Source of the DNA: Kuschelorhynchus macadamiae
Lineage: Eukaryota; Arthropoda; Insecta; Coleoptera; Curculionidae
Assembly (NCBI GenBank): GCA_030620095.1
Contig: JAUTXW010000327.1
Coordinates: 62,001-126,000, forward strand
Reading direction: 5' to 3'
Length of the DNA stretch: 64,000 nucleotides
In this document: one piece after another, positions 1 to 11,813 of the stretch
How the letters are laid out: every line of letters begins with the position of its first letter
Numbering within the stretch: position 1 is the first letter of the stretch
Translations under genes and position numbers: made by a program
Notes under the pieces: generated by a model
Databases searched by the model: none
Told to the model about the DNA's origin: nothing
The model's input: the letters and a program-made list of their open reading frames with translations, nothing else

Positions 1-2
1 CA

Positions 3-653
3 TGTATTATAGATGAAATATATGAACGAGCCGCTCCAAGACATTGCGCCATTGAAAAAAGCAGCATAAAAGGCATACTATGGAAACAGCTGTGCGCAGC
101 CAATACTTGGATGTTCATATCCAGCTCTCCAACGGTAATATCTGTAATCTGCAATGGTGCGCGGGAAGATGTTGCAATAAACGCAACAGGGATAATTCAA
201 ATATCTCAAGAGTGTATAATTCAAACAAAACAAAACATACTCACGCCTAAACGAAGCACCACCGTTCCAGTGTTAAATAGTTATTCCAAAGCGGTCCCAA
301 ACTTATTAGGCAATGCGATCCACCAGAAACAACTAGACATTTTACCAACCGAGCCAGTGTTCGAACTGACAGACAGCCTTCATGAATTGATAAACGATCA
401 AGAACACCAACAAGAGCAACTACAGAACATTCTTTGGCGAAACATTCACCATCATTCCATAGCAATTAGCAGCATCACTACAATTATCATAGCCATTCTT
501 ATAATTGCAGGATGGTATACAGCCAAAATCATTGTAGCACAGCATCAACAGAAGAAACGCAACAGGAAACCAGATCACAGGACCACTCAAAACGAGAAAT
601 TTGAGTTAAGATCTCTCACTTCATCCATCGGAGACAGGCCGCAGAATGTATAA
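3..653 (+). CDS. env-like glycoprotein, C-terminal part (LTR retroelement)
   Basis: This frame is open from the left window edge to the stop at 651-653, so the protein begins outside the window and the first internal ATG (111) is probably not its start. The visible part has a Cys-rich stretch including WKQLCAANTW, then a hydrophobic segment from about 469 to 530 (SIAISSITTIIIAILIIAGW) followed by a basic tail with QQKKRNRK. This is the layout of the membrane-anchored C-terminus of baculovirus-F-type Env proteins in insect errantivirus-like elements, where Env is a membrane fusion glycoprotein. The coding end seems to run into a candidate 3' LTR. The assignment rests on motif style and topology; the matching gag and pol would lie left of the window. 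It has no obvious close similarity to the env at 17.7-19.8 kb, so it is probably a different family. Confidence 0.6.
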   Translation, partial: CIIDEIYERAAPRHCAIEKSSIKGILWKQLCAANTWMFISSSPTVISVICNGAREDVAINATGIIQISQECIIQTKQNILTPKRSTTVPVLNSYSKAVPNLLGNAIHQKQLDILPTEPVFELTDSLHELINDQEHQQEQLQNILWRNIHHHSIAISSITTIIIAILIIAGWYTAKIIVAQHQQKKRNRKPDHRTTQNEKFELRSLTSSIGDRPQNV

Positions 654-963
654 TTCTCACAATTACACATAAAATTTCTATAATTTAATAAGACAATTCT
701 ATGCATATTTAATATTTACTTAGATGGTATGTACAGTGTCTACACTGACCTTCTTACAGTCACGTCAGTTGAACCTTGCACGTTCTGATGACTATACATA
801 ATATAATGTTATTAAATTTTACTATTTTGCATCATTGAGATCGCACGCATTGTTTAATTGATAGTTGTATAAATGGAATGTAAATCTTAGAATAAATCAG
901 TACGTTATTAACCACGATAATTCTTACTCATTTACTACGAACAAATACCTACTACGTCCTACA
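647..963 (+). repeat. Candidate 3' LTR of the env-bearing element
   Basis: The stretch begins TGTATAATTC, overlapping the last env codons and preceded by a purine-rich GGAGACAGG. It contains a TATA-like TTGTATAAATGG near 863 and an AATAAA near 890, and could end at the ACA of 961-963. Promoter and poly(A) signals in this order are what an LTR would have. The partner LTR lies outside the window, so both ends are guesses. Confidence 0.3.
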
Positions 964-1186
964 TCGTCCCGCTGCTCATCTCAAGCCGAAGCTGAGCAAA
1001 GCTATTGGCAAGCAAAGCTTGTTACCTTTTATGGCAAGATTTTGGTCAAATTTGTACGGATTTTTTAAAGATAAAGGTATCAAACACAGTAAATATATAA
1101 CCAGCGAGATGCGACCCATAATAATACACATGATGTTCTATTAAAAAATATATTTATTGGATTTGCTACACACTTTTAAAATATCC

Positions 1187-1191
<5 letters not shown>

Positions 1192-1245
<54 letters not shown>

Positions 1246-1305
1246 TATTATTTACTTGCTTTTATATATATATTAGTTAAAATTGATATATTCTCTAGAG
1301 TAGAG
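1192..1305. repeat. (TA)n microsatellite with a conserved 3' flank
   Basis: About 51 bases of pure TA are followed by a 60-bp flank (ATTATTTACTTGCTTTTATA through TCTCTAGAGTAGAG). The same flank follows the TA array at 4442-4542. The pair therefore behaves as a dispersed repeat that carries its microsatellite with it. Confidence 0.8.
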
Positions 1306-2294
1306 GTAAGCTATAAATAAAAAAGTAAGGGAGTAAATATAGTATTTAATAAATGCTGAATGTGTGTAAATAATTGTTTATGCTAAAAAATGAGGGTTCA
1401 CTTTATGTTAGATAACTCTGTATAAATTGTGACTTTAAAAACCATTTTAAGAATAAAACTTTTATTGTAATATTGATTAATAGCTACTATTATCGAATGG
1501 TATCGTATATATATATCCTTCAGACTTTAAGAGGAAAAAGCGTCCAAAACAAAAATCAGTGAAATTTATAGCAGAAGACATGTAAATTGTATGCGAAATG
1601 CAATTAAATGTAAATGGGAAATTCGGCGCTACAACAGAAATAATGATTCTGTAATTCAAACAGCCAGAACATCCATAAATTACAATAATTGGAAAGCCAA
1701 TACAAACTCAAACTGTAATTCACTTTAATTTCAAAAGAGCTTTGTACGACTGTAGTATAATATGTATTACGTCTGGCCAATTAATAGTCTGGCTTGGTTT
1801 CAAATGTTTAAACTTTAATTATTATGTGCCTTAACATATCATTTGACCTTTTTAAAAAATTTTCATTATTTGTAATAGATTTGGTTTGAATTTTTCCAAA
1901 TAAGTGATCATTTTGTCACCGTTTTGAAAATATCCTTCTAGGAATTGGTTACATATTTGTCACACACGGTAAATCTGTTGAAAATGGGGGTTTGGGGGCA
2001 GATTTTTACAACACAGTAATAAAAAAAATCTGCCGCCTTTTAATGGATTTCGATGAAAACTTGTGACAAAGTACTTCTAGTGCTCACTAATAAGCATGCC
2101 AAATTTTAGCTCTTTGTATGTAGTGACTGGTTAAAAACTGCAATTTATTTTGAAGATTCTATCGGCTGTAGTTTTTGTGCAAATCGGCCACATGGGTTTT
2201 TTTGAATGTTGTTTTTTTTATTCTCTTTAAAATGGCACTAGAAATTGTTTTTAAATAAAAAATCCTATTTAATTTCTTAATTAAATCTTGATTT
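1306..2294. other. AT-rich intergenic stretch
   Basis: I see no coding-like frame of any length and no RNA gene. Poly-T and poly-A runs are common. Nothing here can be assigned. Confidence 0.5.
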
Positions 2295-2696
2295 TTTCAT
2301 TTCGTTGAAAAATCTGTTATTATTTATATTTCCAGTTTCGGCCGAATTTCAGCCTTTCTCAATGGAATAGTAACAAAACTGAAAGAATATATAAGATATA
2401 GATGCTATCGTAATAATATTTAAAAGTTATAATAATAAAATAAACTTAATCATTTGAGTTTTACTTACTTTTTGGTTTCAGGAGATTGCATCGAACAGTT
2501 AGGCAATTGTTAATAAGTATATTTAATGTCAACGATATATAAATGTATCTCCTGAAACCAAAAAGTAAGTAAAACTCATAATGATTAAGTTTATTTTATT
2601 ATTCTAATTTTTAAATATTATTACAAAAGCACCTATATGTTATATCATTTTAGTTTTGTTACTATTCAGTAATAACAGATTTTTCAAGGAAATGAA
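2295..2696. mobile_element. Foldback / MITE-like inverted-repeat element
   Basis: Left arm (about 2295-2486) and right arm (about 2548-2696) are long imperfect reverse complements around a 61-bp loop. The inner ends match as GGTTTCAGGAGAT and ATCTCCTGAAACC, and the outer ends as TTGAAAAATCTGTTATT and its complement. The left arm carries about 40 extra bases (around 2322-2365) that are absent from the right. There is no coding capacity. A clear target-site duplication was not found, so exact ends and superfamily are open. Confidence 0.7.
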
Positions 2697-3423
2697 ATAG
2701 TTTTAATTACCCTGTACCACTCGAGCCATGTCCCAAGAAATCAAAAAATAATCTAAAAATATATATTAGATGTGATCCTTGGTGAAATTGTAAAAAACGA
2801 TTTGAAAAGGTTTTAGAATTTGTTAAATATTTTTCGAGATATGAATTTATATCCCATACTAAATTAAAACTGATATATCTTAGGGGTCTATTTATACATA
2901 TCAGTGACGTGTGCGTCCAGTTTCGTAACGGTTTATCAATCTCAGTGCCTATAATTTTAATTGAAAGCGTTCACACACATCCAGCACAGTGATATTTTTT
3001 TACCTTCAGTATTGCTTTATAGGCATAATGATACGTAATATATCCCGGAACTGTGTATAATTAGACCTTAAATCAGGACATACTAGTTTCTCCTGAAATA
3101 TATCTGACGTTACAATTACCATGGTCGACTTCAGATTAGGCCATGAAGAGCAATCTGACAACAGTGCGGCGGGTTGAGTACGTGCATCCATGGTTTGTTT
3201 CGCCCTTCGTTGTTTTTACGTCTTTTTATGGGCAAAATATGTTGAATAATTTTGAATAAATTGAATAAATAGTTAGTGACATTAATATATAGACGGTTTT
3301 TAATTATTTCTCTCTTTTTTGCACATTAAATAAAAGTAGCAAGTGACTAAAAAACATTTGACATTTGTGGAATATTTTTTTCATTCAATAGATACCTTAC
3401 CTAACGTAATATTAAATTAGTGT

Positions 3424-3426
<3 letters not shown>
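2697..3426. other. Intergenic stretch with one unassigned short ORF
   Basis: The only notable frame is a 61-codon minus-strand ORF at 3006-3191, which begins with ATG and uses more GC-rich codons than its surroundings. It has no recognisable motif and I do not call it a gene. Confidence 0.4.

Positions 3427-3474
<48 letters not shown>
3427..3474. repeat. (AT)n microsatellite
   Basis: Uninterrupted AT dinucleotides, about 24 copies. Confidence 0.95.
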
Positions 3475-3476
<2 letters not shown>

Positions 3477-3527
3477 TATAGGTTCGTGATAAAAGCATAA
3501 AAATGTATCTCATAATAAAAAAAACAG

Positions 3528-3563
3528 CTTGGCGTGTAGACTGGGCAAGCTAGACACGCCAAG
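3528..3563. other. Short GC-rich hairpin
   Basis: Ten-base perfect arms, CTTGGCGTGT and ACACGCCAAG, are separated by 16 bases. The hairpin stands out against the AT-rich background, but no poly-T tract or gene is positioned to make it a terminator. Its role is unknown. Confidence 0.6.
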
Positions 3564-4438
3564 TTATACCACCACTACCAGCTGTGTATATTTAACAACC
3601 TCTATGAGTTTTAGTTGGTATTAAAGTTTTATTTACCAGTTCATAACATACAAAAATTACCTAAAAAAACATATAAATATTACCCCGAATATAACCCACG
3701 TATAGGGAAGCTACTTTAGTTACTAGATAGTAACCCAATCAATCAATGGAAAAAAAAGATGCGCGAAAAGAAAAATATTGCATAAATAACAAAACAAAAA
3801 TTACATTTAACTATAATTTTTAGTTCTATATAGGACAACTAAATATTTTTAAAAGGCGTACAAAAGAAATATAGTAAACTTTAAACAATGCTTCGTTTAA
3901 AAATTAAAAAAAAAACGTTGTTAAATATGAAATACATTTTACTATTTTTCCTAAATAGCTTATTTCAACTTATTTTTAAGTCCTATTATATTGTTTTGTA
4001 ATTGTTTACTAATAAATTATTAACGATTAAAACCATTTTTAGAAACCTTTACTATTAATTTGGGTTTGCCTCAACGATTGAAATACGGACACCCCTACTA
4101 CCCTATATTTTAAAACTTATAATACATTATTGTATTAGAAAATATATATATTGTGGCGGTAAAAATACAATTTTTGGTAAATTTTACTAAACTAAATATT
4201 AAATTTTAAAGATATTGCGCGGTGATCCAAACCATTCTGATTATACACTATAATAATAATTATTGAAAAATGTAGGAAAGAGGTGGCAGTCAATCAGATG
4301 CTGTTAGTGGGTGAGATCGCAAGACAATTTATATAATACCTCTCTCTCGTAACTCTGCTGCACTTTTCAAGACAATCTTATATCAAAAACAATAAATTAT
4401 TTCTTTTCTGGGTTATGGTTATATTGAAATACAACTTC

Positions 4439-4441
<3 letters not shown>
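3564..4441. other. AT-rich intergenic stretch
   Basis: No coding-like frame, RNA gene or repeat boundary is visible. Confidence 0.5.
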
Positions 4442-4491
<50 letters not shown>

Positions 4492-4542
4492 TACTTGCTT
4501 TTATATATATTAGTTAAAATTGATATATTCTCTAGAGTAGAG
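4442..4542. repeat. (TA)n microsatellite with the same 3' flank as at 1.2 kb
   Basis: About 46 bases of TA are followed from 4487 by the same flank as at 1243-1305, ending TCTCTAGAGTAGAG. The left flanks of the two copies differ after a shared CATATA, so homology starts at the microsatellite. Confidence 0.8.
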
Positions 4543-7399
4543 TGTGTAGGTTAAATAAAGCATATTATGTCTGCTTCTAGGACCATTGTTATCACCAGAT
4601 TGTTTCTCTGTATTTTTTTATAATTAACACGATAACTAACGAATTCTGCCCAAATACCATGAAATTTATAATATAATTTAAATGAATAACATAATATTAA
4701 TATAATGTTAATTTGCTCCATTTTACCTCCAAAGTTACATAAAATGATATTATTGGTAAGATACAAAAAGCTTACCTTCACATACAGTTGGTAAACCAGC
4801 TAACCCCCATTTGCTTAATATCTCTCCTAAATTCCTTTCTTCCGCATGATTATATTTTTAAATAACTATCCAAAATTAACCAAAACTTTATTAATATACG
4901 TTCCTGGACTTCATAAATAAAAACAAGGAAATCAACAAAAAAAACTCACAAACGCGGTGTATTTAACAACAGCGTGGGGGCGCTCTCTACCGTGGCACTG
5001 CGGGGAAATGATTTCAAATATCGCCAATTTCGGATCTCAAATATGCACAATAATATTTTAGAAAAAAAGACTTTTTACAATTATTATATTGTATATTGTA
5101 TTATAATATTAGATATTCTTCCAAACATAATTTGAAAAATTGCCATACATTTTTATTAATCGCACAAAATTACTACATTTCTTTTTAAATGTTTACCAAA
5201 CATTTTAGTAAAGAAGTATAGTTACCTTTAATAATTAATTTTAGCAAACATTTTTTAAGTTTAGTTGAATGTACAATGTGTTCATTGAAATCTAATATTT
5301 AATTTAGGAAAATTTAGAAAAAAAACTAAATTATATAATTAATGGCATTTTCTAAATTATTTTTTAACCGTTGACATATATTTTTTTTAAGAACCTTGTT
5401 TTTGAAGAAGCAAAGTGTTTTATATTTAGTGCCATATTTTATTGAAAAAATACATATAAAAATTTTACTAAATTATTTCGATTACAATATACTATATATT
5501 TTTTCCGTGTGGGACTGCGTTGAGTTTAAGCCTGATTTTTGAAGTAACTTTTTGCAAAGTTCCATCTGGCAATAAATTATTGTACTGCCGAATATTATTC
5601 ACTTCATAAAAAATGTAAGTAGCAAACTACAGAATATTGTGAAGGGTGCCAATCAGTTCTTGGAATTGCTTTCAACCATTTGGATTTTAGAGTCTTTCGG
5701 GAAACTAGAAGCAGAGAAAAACCTCTCCTGCTTTTAACGGACTATCTTAATTGGATTTACATCCTGGGGCACATCCAAATACACCTCTATTTTTTGTTTG
5801 TTTGGTTATAATGATCCTATGAATTACTTTACGCGGAACTTTACCACCTTCTTATTAGTTCATTACAACCATATAACACAACAACAAGGCTGTTCCAATC
5901 CTACAAGCGTCGTTGCTGGATTTACTTTTTCATGGCTGATCTGGTATCGGCCGTGCTAGTACCATAGCTTACCTAAGTGAGCTGTGCTAGGACGTCCTAG
6001 AAAATATGCGAACTTCCTAACAATGGCAGAGAGTCCTAATACGTCCAATAGGCCAAATTAGTATTTCCTAAAATCTAATATTTCCTGTAATATACGAATT
6101 AGAAAATACATTTGCTGCCTGCTTGTGATGGTAACATAAATATTTTCTTTGAGCCTTTAAATTCTTTACTTTCTTTCCAATAAAATTAATGTATATGTAA
6201 AACATGTATGTGTATGTGTATATGTAAAATGTATAAGTAAAGTTGCAGTAGTAAATAGGTAGTTTGAAGTAAAAATATATGATATTCATTTTTACTAATA
6301 TGTACATACTTGTGAATACTTTGTTGGGATCGTTTTTCTTGCATTCCTAGACCAAATAAATACAACAATAAAATATAAAAAACTGAACTCGTGCACCTAA
6401 AAACCCTGAAAACAAAATTTATCATGTTCCTTTTGAAACCTTCCCCAATCCATTTGACTGAAACAAGCAATGTTCAGAATAAAATTGTTTAATATTATCA
6501 ACATAATTGAAACTCATAGTTAACAAAAAATCCGAGGAGAAAATAACTTCCCACCCCGTTTAAGTGGAAATATGTTTTTTAAAGCTTTTCAAAATTATTG
6601 CGAAAAACCTGTAGCAAGTTGGTTCAAAAACCCCAGCACCACCTTAAATATGTTCATCATCCAAGATGGTCAAACCGTTTCAGATTAATGTATATGTCGT
6701 AGTCTTATAGTGAATGAAATCCCTCTTTTCGCGTAGATCCTAGTAAGTTCATGAAGCGTCGGAATGTTGAATAAAAACATGAAATTGCACAATCTGCCTG
6801 AACTCTTCATGATCGGTTCGACGTTTTGTGTATAACACAATCTATCTTAATTGAAATTTTGTATGTGCGTGAAGTGCCCAAGAAAGAATGCATTTTGTGT
6901 TTAAATGATATATGTAAGACACATAGTTCCATTCTCAACACTGAATCCATATATGTTACCATACAGTCATATGTCATGTATGTCAGTCATGTATGGTAAA
7001 AAAATGCCTTAAACTAAAGCATTATAAAAACACATTGTACGAAATATTTGTAATAGTGGATGCGTTGCCTCTTATCTGCCGTTGCGTTTCTTTTAGTACA
7101 TTCTGTACTGTGAATTTGGTACATTCTGTGCTGTAAATAATTTGATTAGATTGATTTAAGGAAAATAATTCCTGCTATTCTGTGAGTTACCTCTTTTCCG
7201 TATTTTTCTTTCTTAACAGTATCATGTTTTTAATAGTAATAATAGTTTTGGAGTAACAATTTTTGGTGCATAGAGGAATTTCCAAAATTTAACTATAAGG
7301 AATGAACGTGAAATTACCAGACTCGGAAGTCCGAGTAACACTGGGTCTGCACTGCACTGGATTTAACTATCGTATCCTCTAATCCATGTAATAAATTAT
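4543..7399. other. AT-rich intergenic stretch
   Basis: Only low-complexity minus-strand frames occur here (4551-4781, 6068-6470), rich in Ile and Tyr as expected from AT bias; I reject them as genes. A small hairpin at 6956-6999 has arms TTACCATACA and TGTATGGTAA. Nothing else can be assigned. Confidence 0.5.
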
Positions 7400-10205
7400 A
7401 ATAAATAAAATTGAGAAGTTCTCCAAGATAGGTACCGATCTGATCATTTTCCCGTTAAGTTAACTATCAATGAGTCTATGCAACAGAATGATTCTAATAT
7501 CCTATCTCAGGGATGGGACCTTAAAAACGCTGACTGGGCTTCGTTTTCACAAGAACTGGATCAAAAAACTCTTAACTGTAATGAAACGTCCGATAATGCT
7601 AATCAAATTATAGAATTTATTTGTCAATCCATTCAAGTATGGGCCGATTCCAGTTTTTTCAAAAGGAAAACTAATTTCCATAGGTGTTCCACCACCTAGG
7701 GAGATTAGGAATGCCGATTATTTTCAGACAAGAGTAAGGAATTATTTAGAGAATATACAAGTCGTACTAACTAAACTATAAAAAAATATAAAAAATTTTC
7801 TAGTAGTATAAATGCTTAAACTCCAGCCTCTGGAAAAAGGTTACATCAGATAATGGTGGATTAAATTATAATATTACAAATTCCATGTCATAAATTGCGC
7901 CGGATATAGTCAATCTAGAACTCCCCAAAATCTTAATAGACACACAACATTTTTGACTGCAACCTATATGCTTAATAGAGCTTAATGATAATATAAAGAA
8001 ACAAAGAGACACCTCCCTTGGTTTGGGTGGTATTACTTATAGTATACTCGAAAAATGTACTAAACTCCACAATAAATCTTCTTTGTTTGACTTTTAACAA
8101 TATTTAAATCAAAGAGGATGGCATCCCTTGTATTAAAAAATCAATAATTGTACCTATTAGTAAACCCGGAAAACCTAATAAATTTCGTCCAATTGCACTT
8201 TCATCCTGTATTAAAAACACTTAAGAGAATCCTTAAACGTCATTTAGAATGGTGGTGTGAATCACAAAAGCTCCTACCCACTATCAATTTAGTTTTAGGC
8301 GAAGTCGGTATGGAACTATCTAGCTCATCTTGTTCAAAACACGTTTTCTGATAATGACTACCTAGCAATTCTATTCTTGGACGTATCAAATGAATACGAA
8401 AATGTATTCTTTTGGATAAATTGAAGAGTTTGAATATTACTGAGGGTTTTGTTTTTAATTTAGTTAAACTGTTTGTTGATCGTAAGAATTCTGTCAGACT
8501 TGGCAACGGGCTTTGTGAATTTAGATCTAAGCCACTTATTGTTTAGTATATACGCAGCTGATTTACATTATTGGGGTATGCATGCTACTATATTGCAGTT
8601 TGCTGACGATCTGTGCGTTTATTCTTAACAAAAAAATATATTAGGTTGTAAAACTAATCTAAATCATATTATATACCTTTATAATGCATATTTTCCAGAG
8701 AATGGTTTTAGTATATCCTTTGCTTAATTGTATATCCAATAACAAATCCGCCTTATTAGTTTTTTTCGCACCACATGCTTGTTAAAGAGAATTTCATGTT
8801 CCCTAATAAAACTCCTATCCTGTGGGTTAATTCCATTAGATACCTGGGAGTATTTTCAGATCAAAAATTTTCTTGGAATGACGCATATCAATCACATTAT
8901 AAACAAACTGAAAAATATGTCTAAACATTCTCAGAGCTGTGGTGTTAAGGTCTTCCAAAAACATCCCCGATGATTTATAAGGCATTTACTAGATCTCTGT
9001 TAGATAACGGGGCCATATTTTATAGATTTATGACGAATTAAAAAAAAATTGATATAGTACAACATAAGGCTTTAAGGTTGATTATGGGAGCGTTTCAATC
9101 CACGCCAATTCAGGCGCTTCTGGTAGTGTGGCGACCCTTATTATTTTTAAGGAGAAAAGTATTAGCGGAGAAATTCTTATTAAAAAATATGCAAAACAAC
9201 AATAATAATCTTTTAAATAGAAAAAAAAATAGCTATAAATAACCTAACACTACCATTTTGGTCTAATAAAATAGACCTCCACTTGTTGAAGCTTTCACTA
9301 CAACAGCAAAATACAATAATATTATTTTAAAATGGGATAACTAATTCTTATTTGAAAACCCATTAAGGATTATTTATTTAAATATGTAAGTAATCTTTCC
9401 CAAATTCACTGAGGTACAAATACACAATAAAATAATTTTAAATAAAAACTTAGATTGGTTTAGATCATATTATAAAATATATTCTGATGGATCAAAAAAT
9501 AGTGATGGAGTAGGCTGTATCTTTGTAATCCAACAGACTAAAATAACTAATATGTATAAATGCCATAAATTATTATCAGATTTCGGCCTAAGCGCTAGCT
9601 AGGCTTTAGAATTCGTCATTTTAGATAATACAATATCTAATGAGGTCATAATATCTGATTCTTAGTCTGTTTTGCTATCCCTAAAAATAACCTCCTATTA
9701 TTGCCATTGTTTTAAATTTAACTTTGCTGTAGTAAAATTAATATTAAATTCATTTGGGCAAAAGGTCATTCAGATCTTTCCGGAAATAAACTGGCGGATA
9801 AAGCCGCAAAAGAAACAAGTTTAGTGGGCTTTCCCTTAGAAGTTATACCACATTCAGATTTATTTATAATAATCAAAGAAAATACACGGGAGATCTGGAA
9901 ACAATTATATATAAATAATGCACTCAGTTCCACTACTCAGTATTACGAATTTACCACAATCTAAACGACAAACCTCTTATCCGTAGAATACAACGGTTTC
10001 GCAAATTGTTTGTGTCTTATTTAAGGTTTCTGGTGGGGAATGGAAGATTCAGCAAACTTCTACAAAAATTAAAACTATCTGACACCTTATTATGTTTATG
10101 TCACAGTGATTACCTAAACCATGACTTTTTAGCTACTTCCATAACAAAGAATCCGTATCAAATCTTTCTTCCGAACCATCGAAACTACATTTATTTCCTT
10201 TAGAT
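7400..10205 (+). pseudogene. Decayed non-LTR retrotransposon (endonuclease tail, RT, RNase H)
   Basis: Translated fragments in shifting frames give a LINE ORF2 in the correct order. The endonuclease end SDHFPV is at 7439. RT palm pieces follow: KFRPIALSSC near 8180, a degenerate LDVSNEYENV near 8380 and FADDLCVYS near 8600. A thumb-like MGAFQSTPIQALL is near 9085. The RNase H domain shows YSDGSKNSDGVG near 9480 and WAKGHSDLSGNKLADKAA near 9755, and the tail has CLCHSDYLNHDF near 10110. RNase H downstream of RT points to the I/LOA/R1 group of LINEs. Several frameshifts and stops make it non-functional, and the 5' part including most of the endonuclease is missing. In life this enzyme would nick DNA and reverse transcribe its own mRNA at the target. 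Confidence 0.85.
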
Positions 10206-11132
10206 CATATTTCCTTTTTAGTGTGTAAAGATCCTAGTATAGACAAAATCTTTATGATTTATTTGAAAAGCTGTAAAATTGTTATTTAAAATGTTTGATC
10301 TATTTGCTTAGTTATCGACCACCTTTGTCTAAATTTCAGTTGTCTTATCTATTTAAATGTGTAGGTTCCTAGGGCTTCGAGATCTAAATTATCTGGTTGA
10401 ATTTTTAGGTTCGCAGAAGTTAGATATCTAATTTCTAATTAGTAAATCCTATTGTTTACATTATTTATAATAATTAACCTAAGAACCTACCGAAATGTAT
10501 GGTTCTTTTTAAACGGTTTAGAAAAAATTAATTTTGTTTCTCTTGGCTAAATGAGTTAAGCTCAAGGCCAAATAGAATCTTTATAATAACAGTAATATTG
10601 TTCGGCAACAAAACTAAGCTTTATAAAATATGAACGATACAATTCTTAAAGTTTTATCAAATCCTTTTTATTTACTAATATATGGACTACTTTTGTGACA
10701 TCAGGGAATTACACTGCAGGTTTGCCTTAAGGAATTGACACAATTATTATTCTTACTGACAAAATTGTTTAGTATTTACTTGGTACATATCTGATTTAAT
10801 TGTTTATTGTTTGAGTTATAATCATCATCAACAGTCTCTACGTTTATGTAGACGTGTAGTGGTCACGTATTATGTCCAAGATTGTGTACTGCTCTTCGCA
10901 CTGTGGTCCGCTATCTTTGTCGATTACTGGCGTCTTGGGCGGCTCGTTCTCAAAAAAGTAATAAACTAAAAAATGTATTTTTTTTTCATGGAATACCCTG
11001 TACAGTACTACATATTTGATTTCTAATAAAAATTATATTTATTATATTATTATTATTATTCCCTAGTTTTGAATAGATAATAACACCTATTATTTACCCC
11101 TGCGCAATAATTCATTATTCATGGTTTCAAGG
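10206..11132. other. Intergenic stretch after the LINE relic
   Basis: It may include the relic's 3' UTR, but no tail or target duplication is visible. No gene is seen. Confidence 0.4.
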
Positions 11133-11315
11133 GGCTCGTAAGGTAAAATTTTAAAAAGCATATTTTTCACATTTTAATGAAGTATCACGTTCTAGTAGAG
11201 TGTAAACAAAATTTCAGATCTTTTAGATACATATTATAGAAATTATCTGCCTTCAAAGAAATTTGATGTGGCGTCACTTTCTGAATTCAGAATTTAAAAA
11301 AATGCTTTACGAGCC
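11133..11315. mobile_element. Possible short inverted-repeat element
   Basis: GGCTCGTAA at 11133-11141 and TTACGAGCC at 11307-11315 are inverted, and both are followed inward by A/T-rich partly complementary sequence. It could be a small MITE. No target duplication was found and the arms are short. Confidence 0.3.
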
Positions 11316-11805
11316 TATTAATGAAATGACCCATACCTGGTGACATTATCATAATCGCTAATAAGTCGCAGAAAAAGTATACTAGTGTACTTGTATGTAA
11401 TAGCTATTACCCACGAGGATGATCATACATGCTCGTTGATTAATATACTATTTTGTCATAAAAAAACATATTGTCGTTATAAAAAAAATTATTTTTGGAA
11501 ATCCATTTTATTGTATTAACTTTTTTTTTATATAAATTCACTGGAAAAATTCGCAGTAGTTGTTAATACAATGAAGAAAAACTTCAGTAAAAAATCACAG
11601 CTATCAAATTGAAAACTTTCAGAAAAATTGCAGGAGAAATTCAAACAGAATATGGTGATGAGACGTGATGTTTAATAATTAATTAAATTTAAAAAATGGC
11701 CCCTTGTCTTCTAATTTAAATAGAACTGCCTGGTTTCCGCAAGAATCCGCAAACTTTTATTACTCTTTACGTAAATTAGTTGATCTAAAGTTTCAATCAA
11801 GGAAT

Positions 11806-11813
11806 GTAGTCAA
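11806..11813. repeat. Left target-site duplication of the hAT-type MITE
   Basis: GTAGTCAA, matched exactly at 12563-12570. Confidence 0.7.

Noticed and set aside
3006..3191. 61-aa minus-strand ORF with GC-richer codons as a gene
   Set aside because: It is short, has no motif, and stops just before a possible splice donor, so neither a full gene nor a clean exon fits.
3528..3563. Hairpin as a transcription terminator
   Set aside because: Intrinsic terminators are a bacterial feature, there is no poly-T tail and no upstream gene.
6068..6470. Overlapping minus-strand ORFs of 79 and 94 aa
   Set aside because: Composition follows AT bias (Ile, Tyr, His, Phe) and no motif is present.
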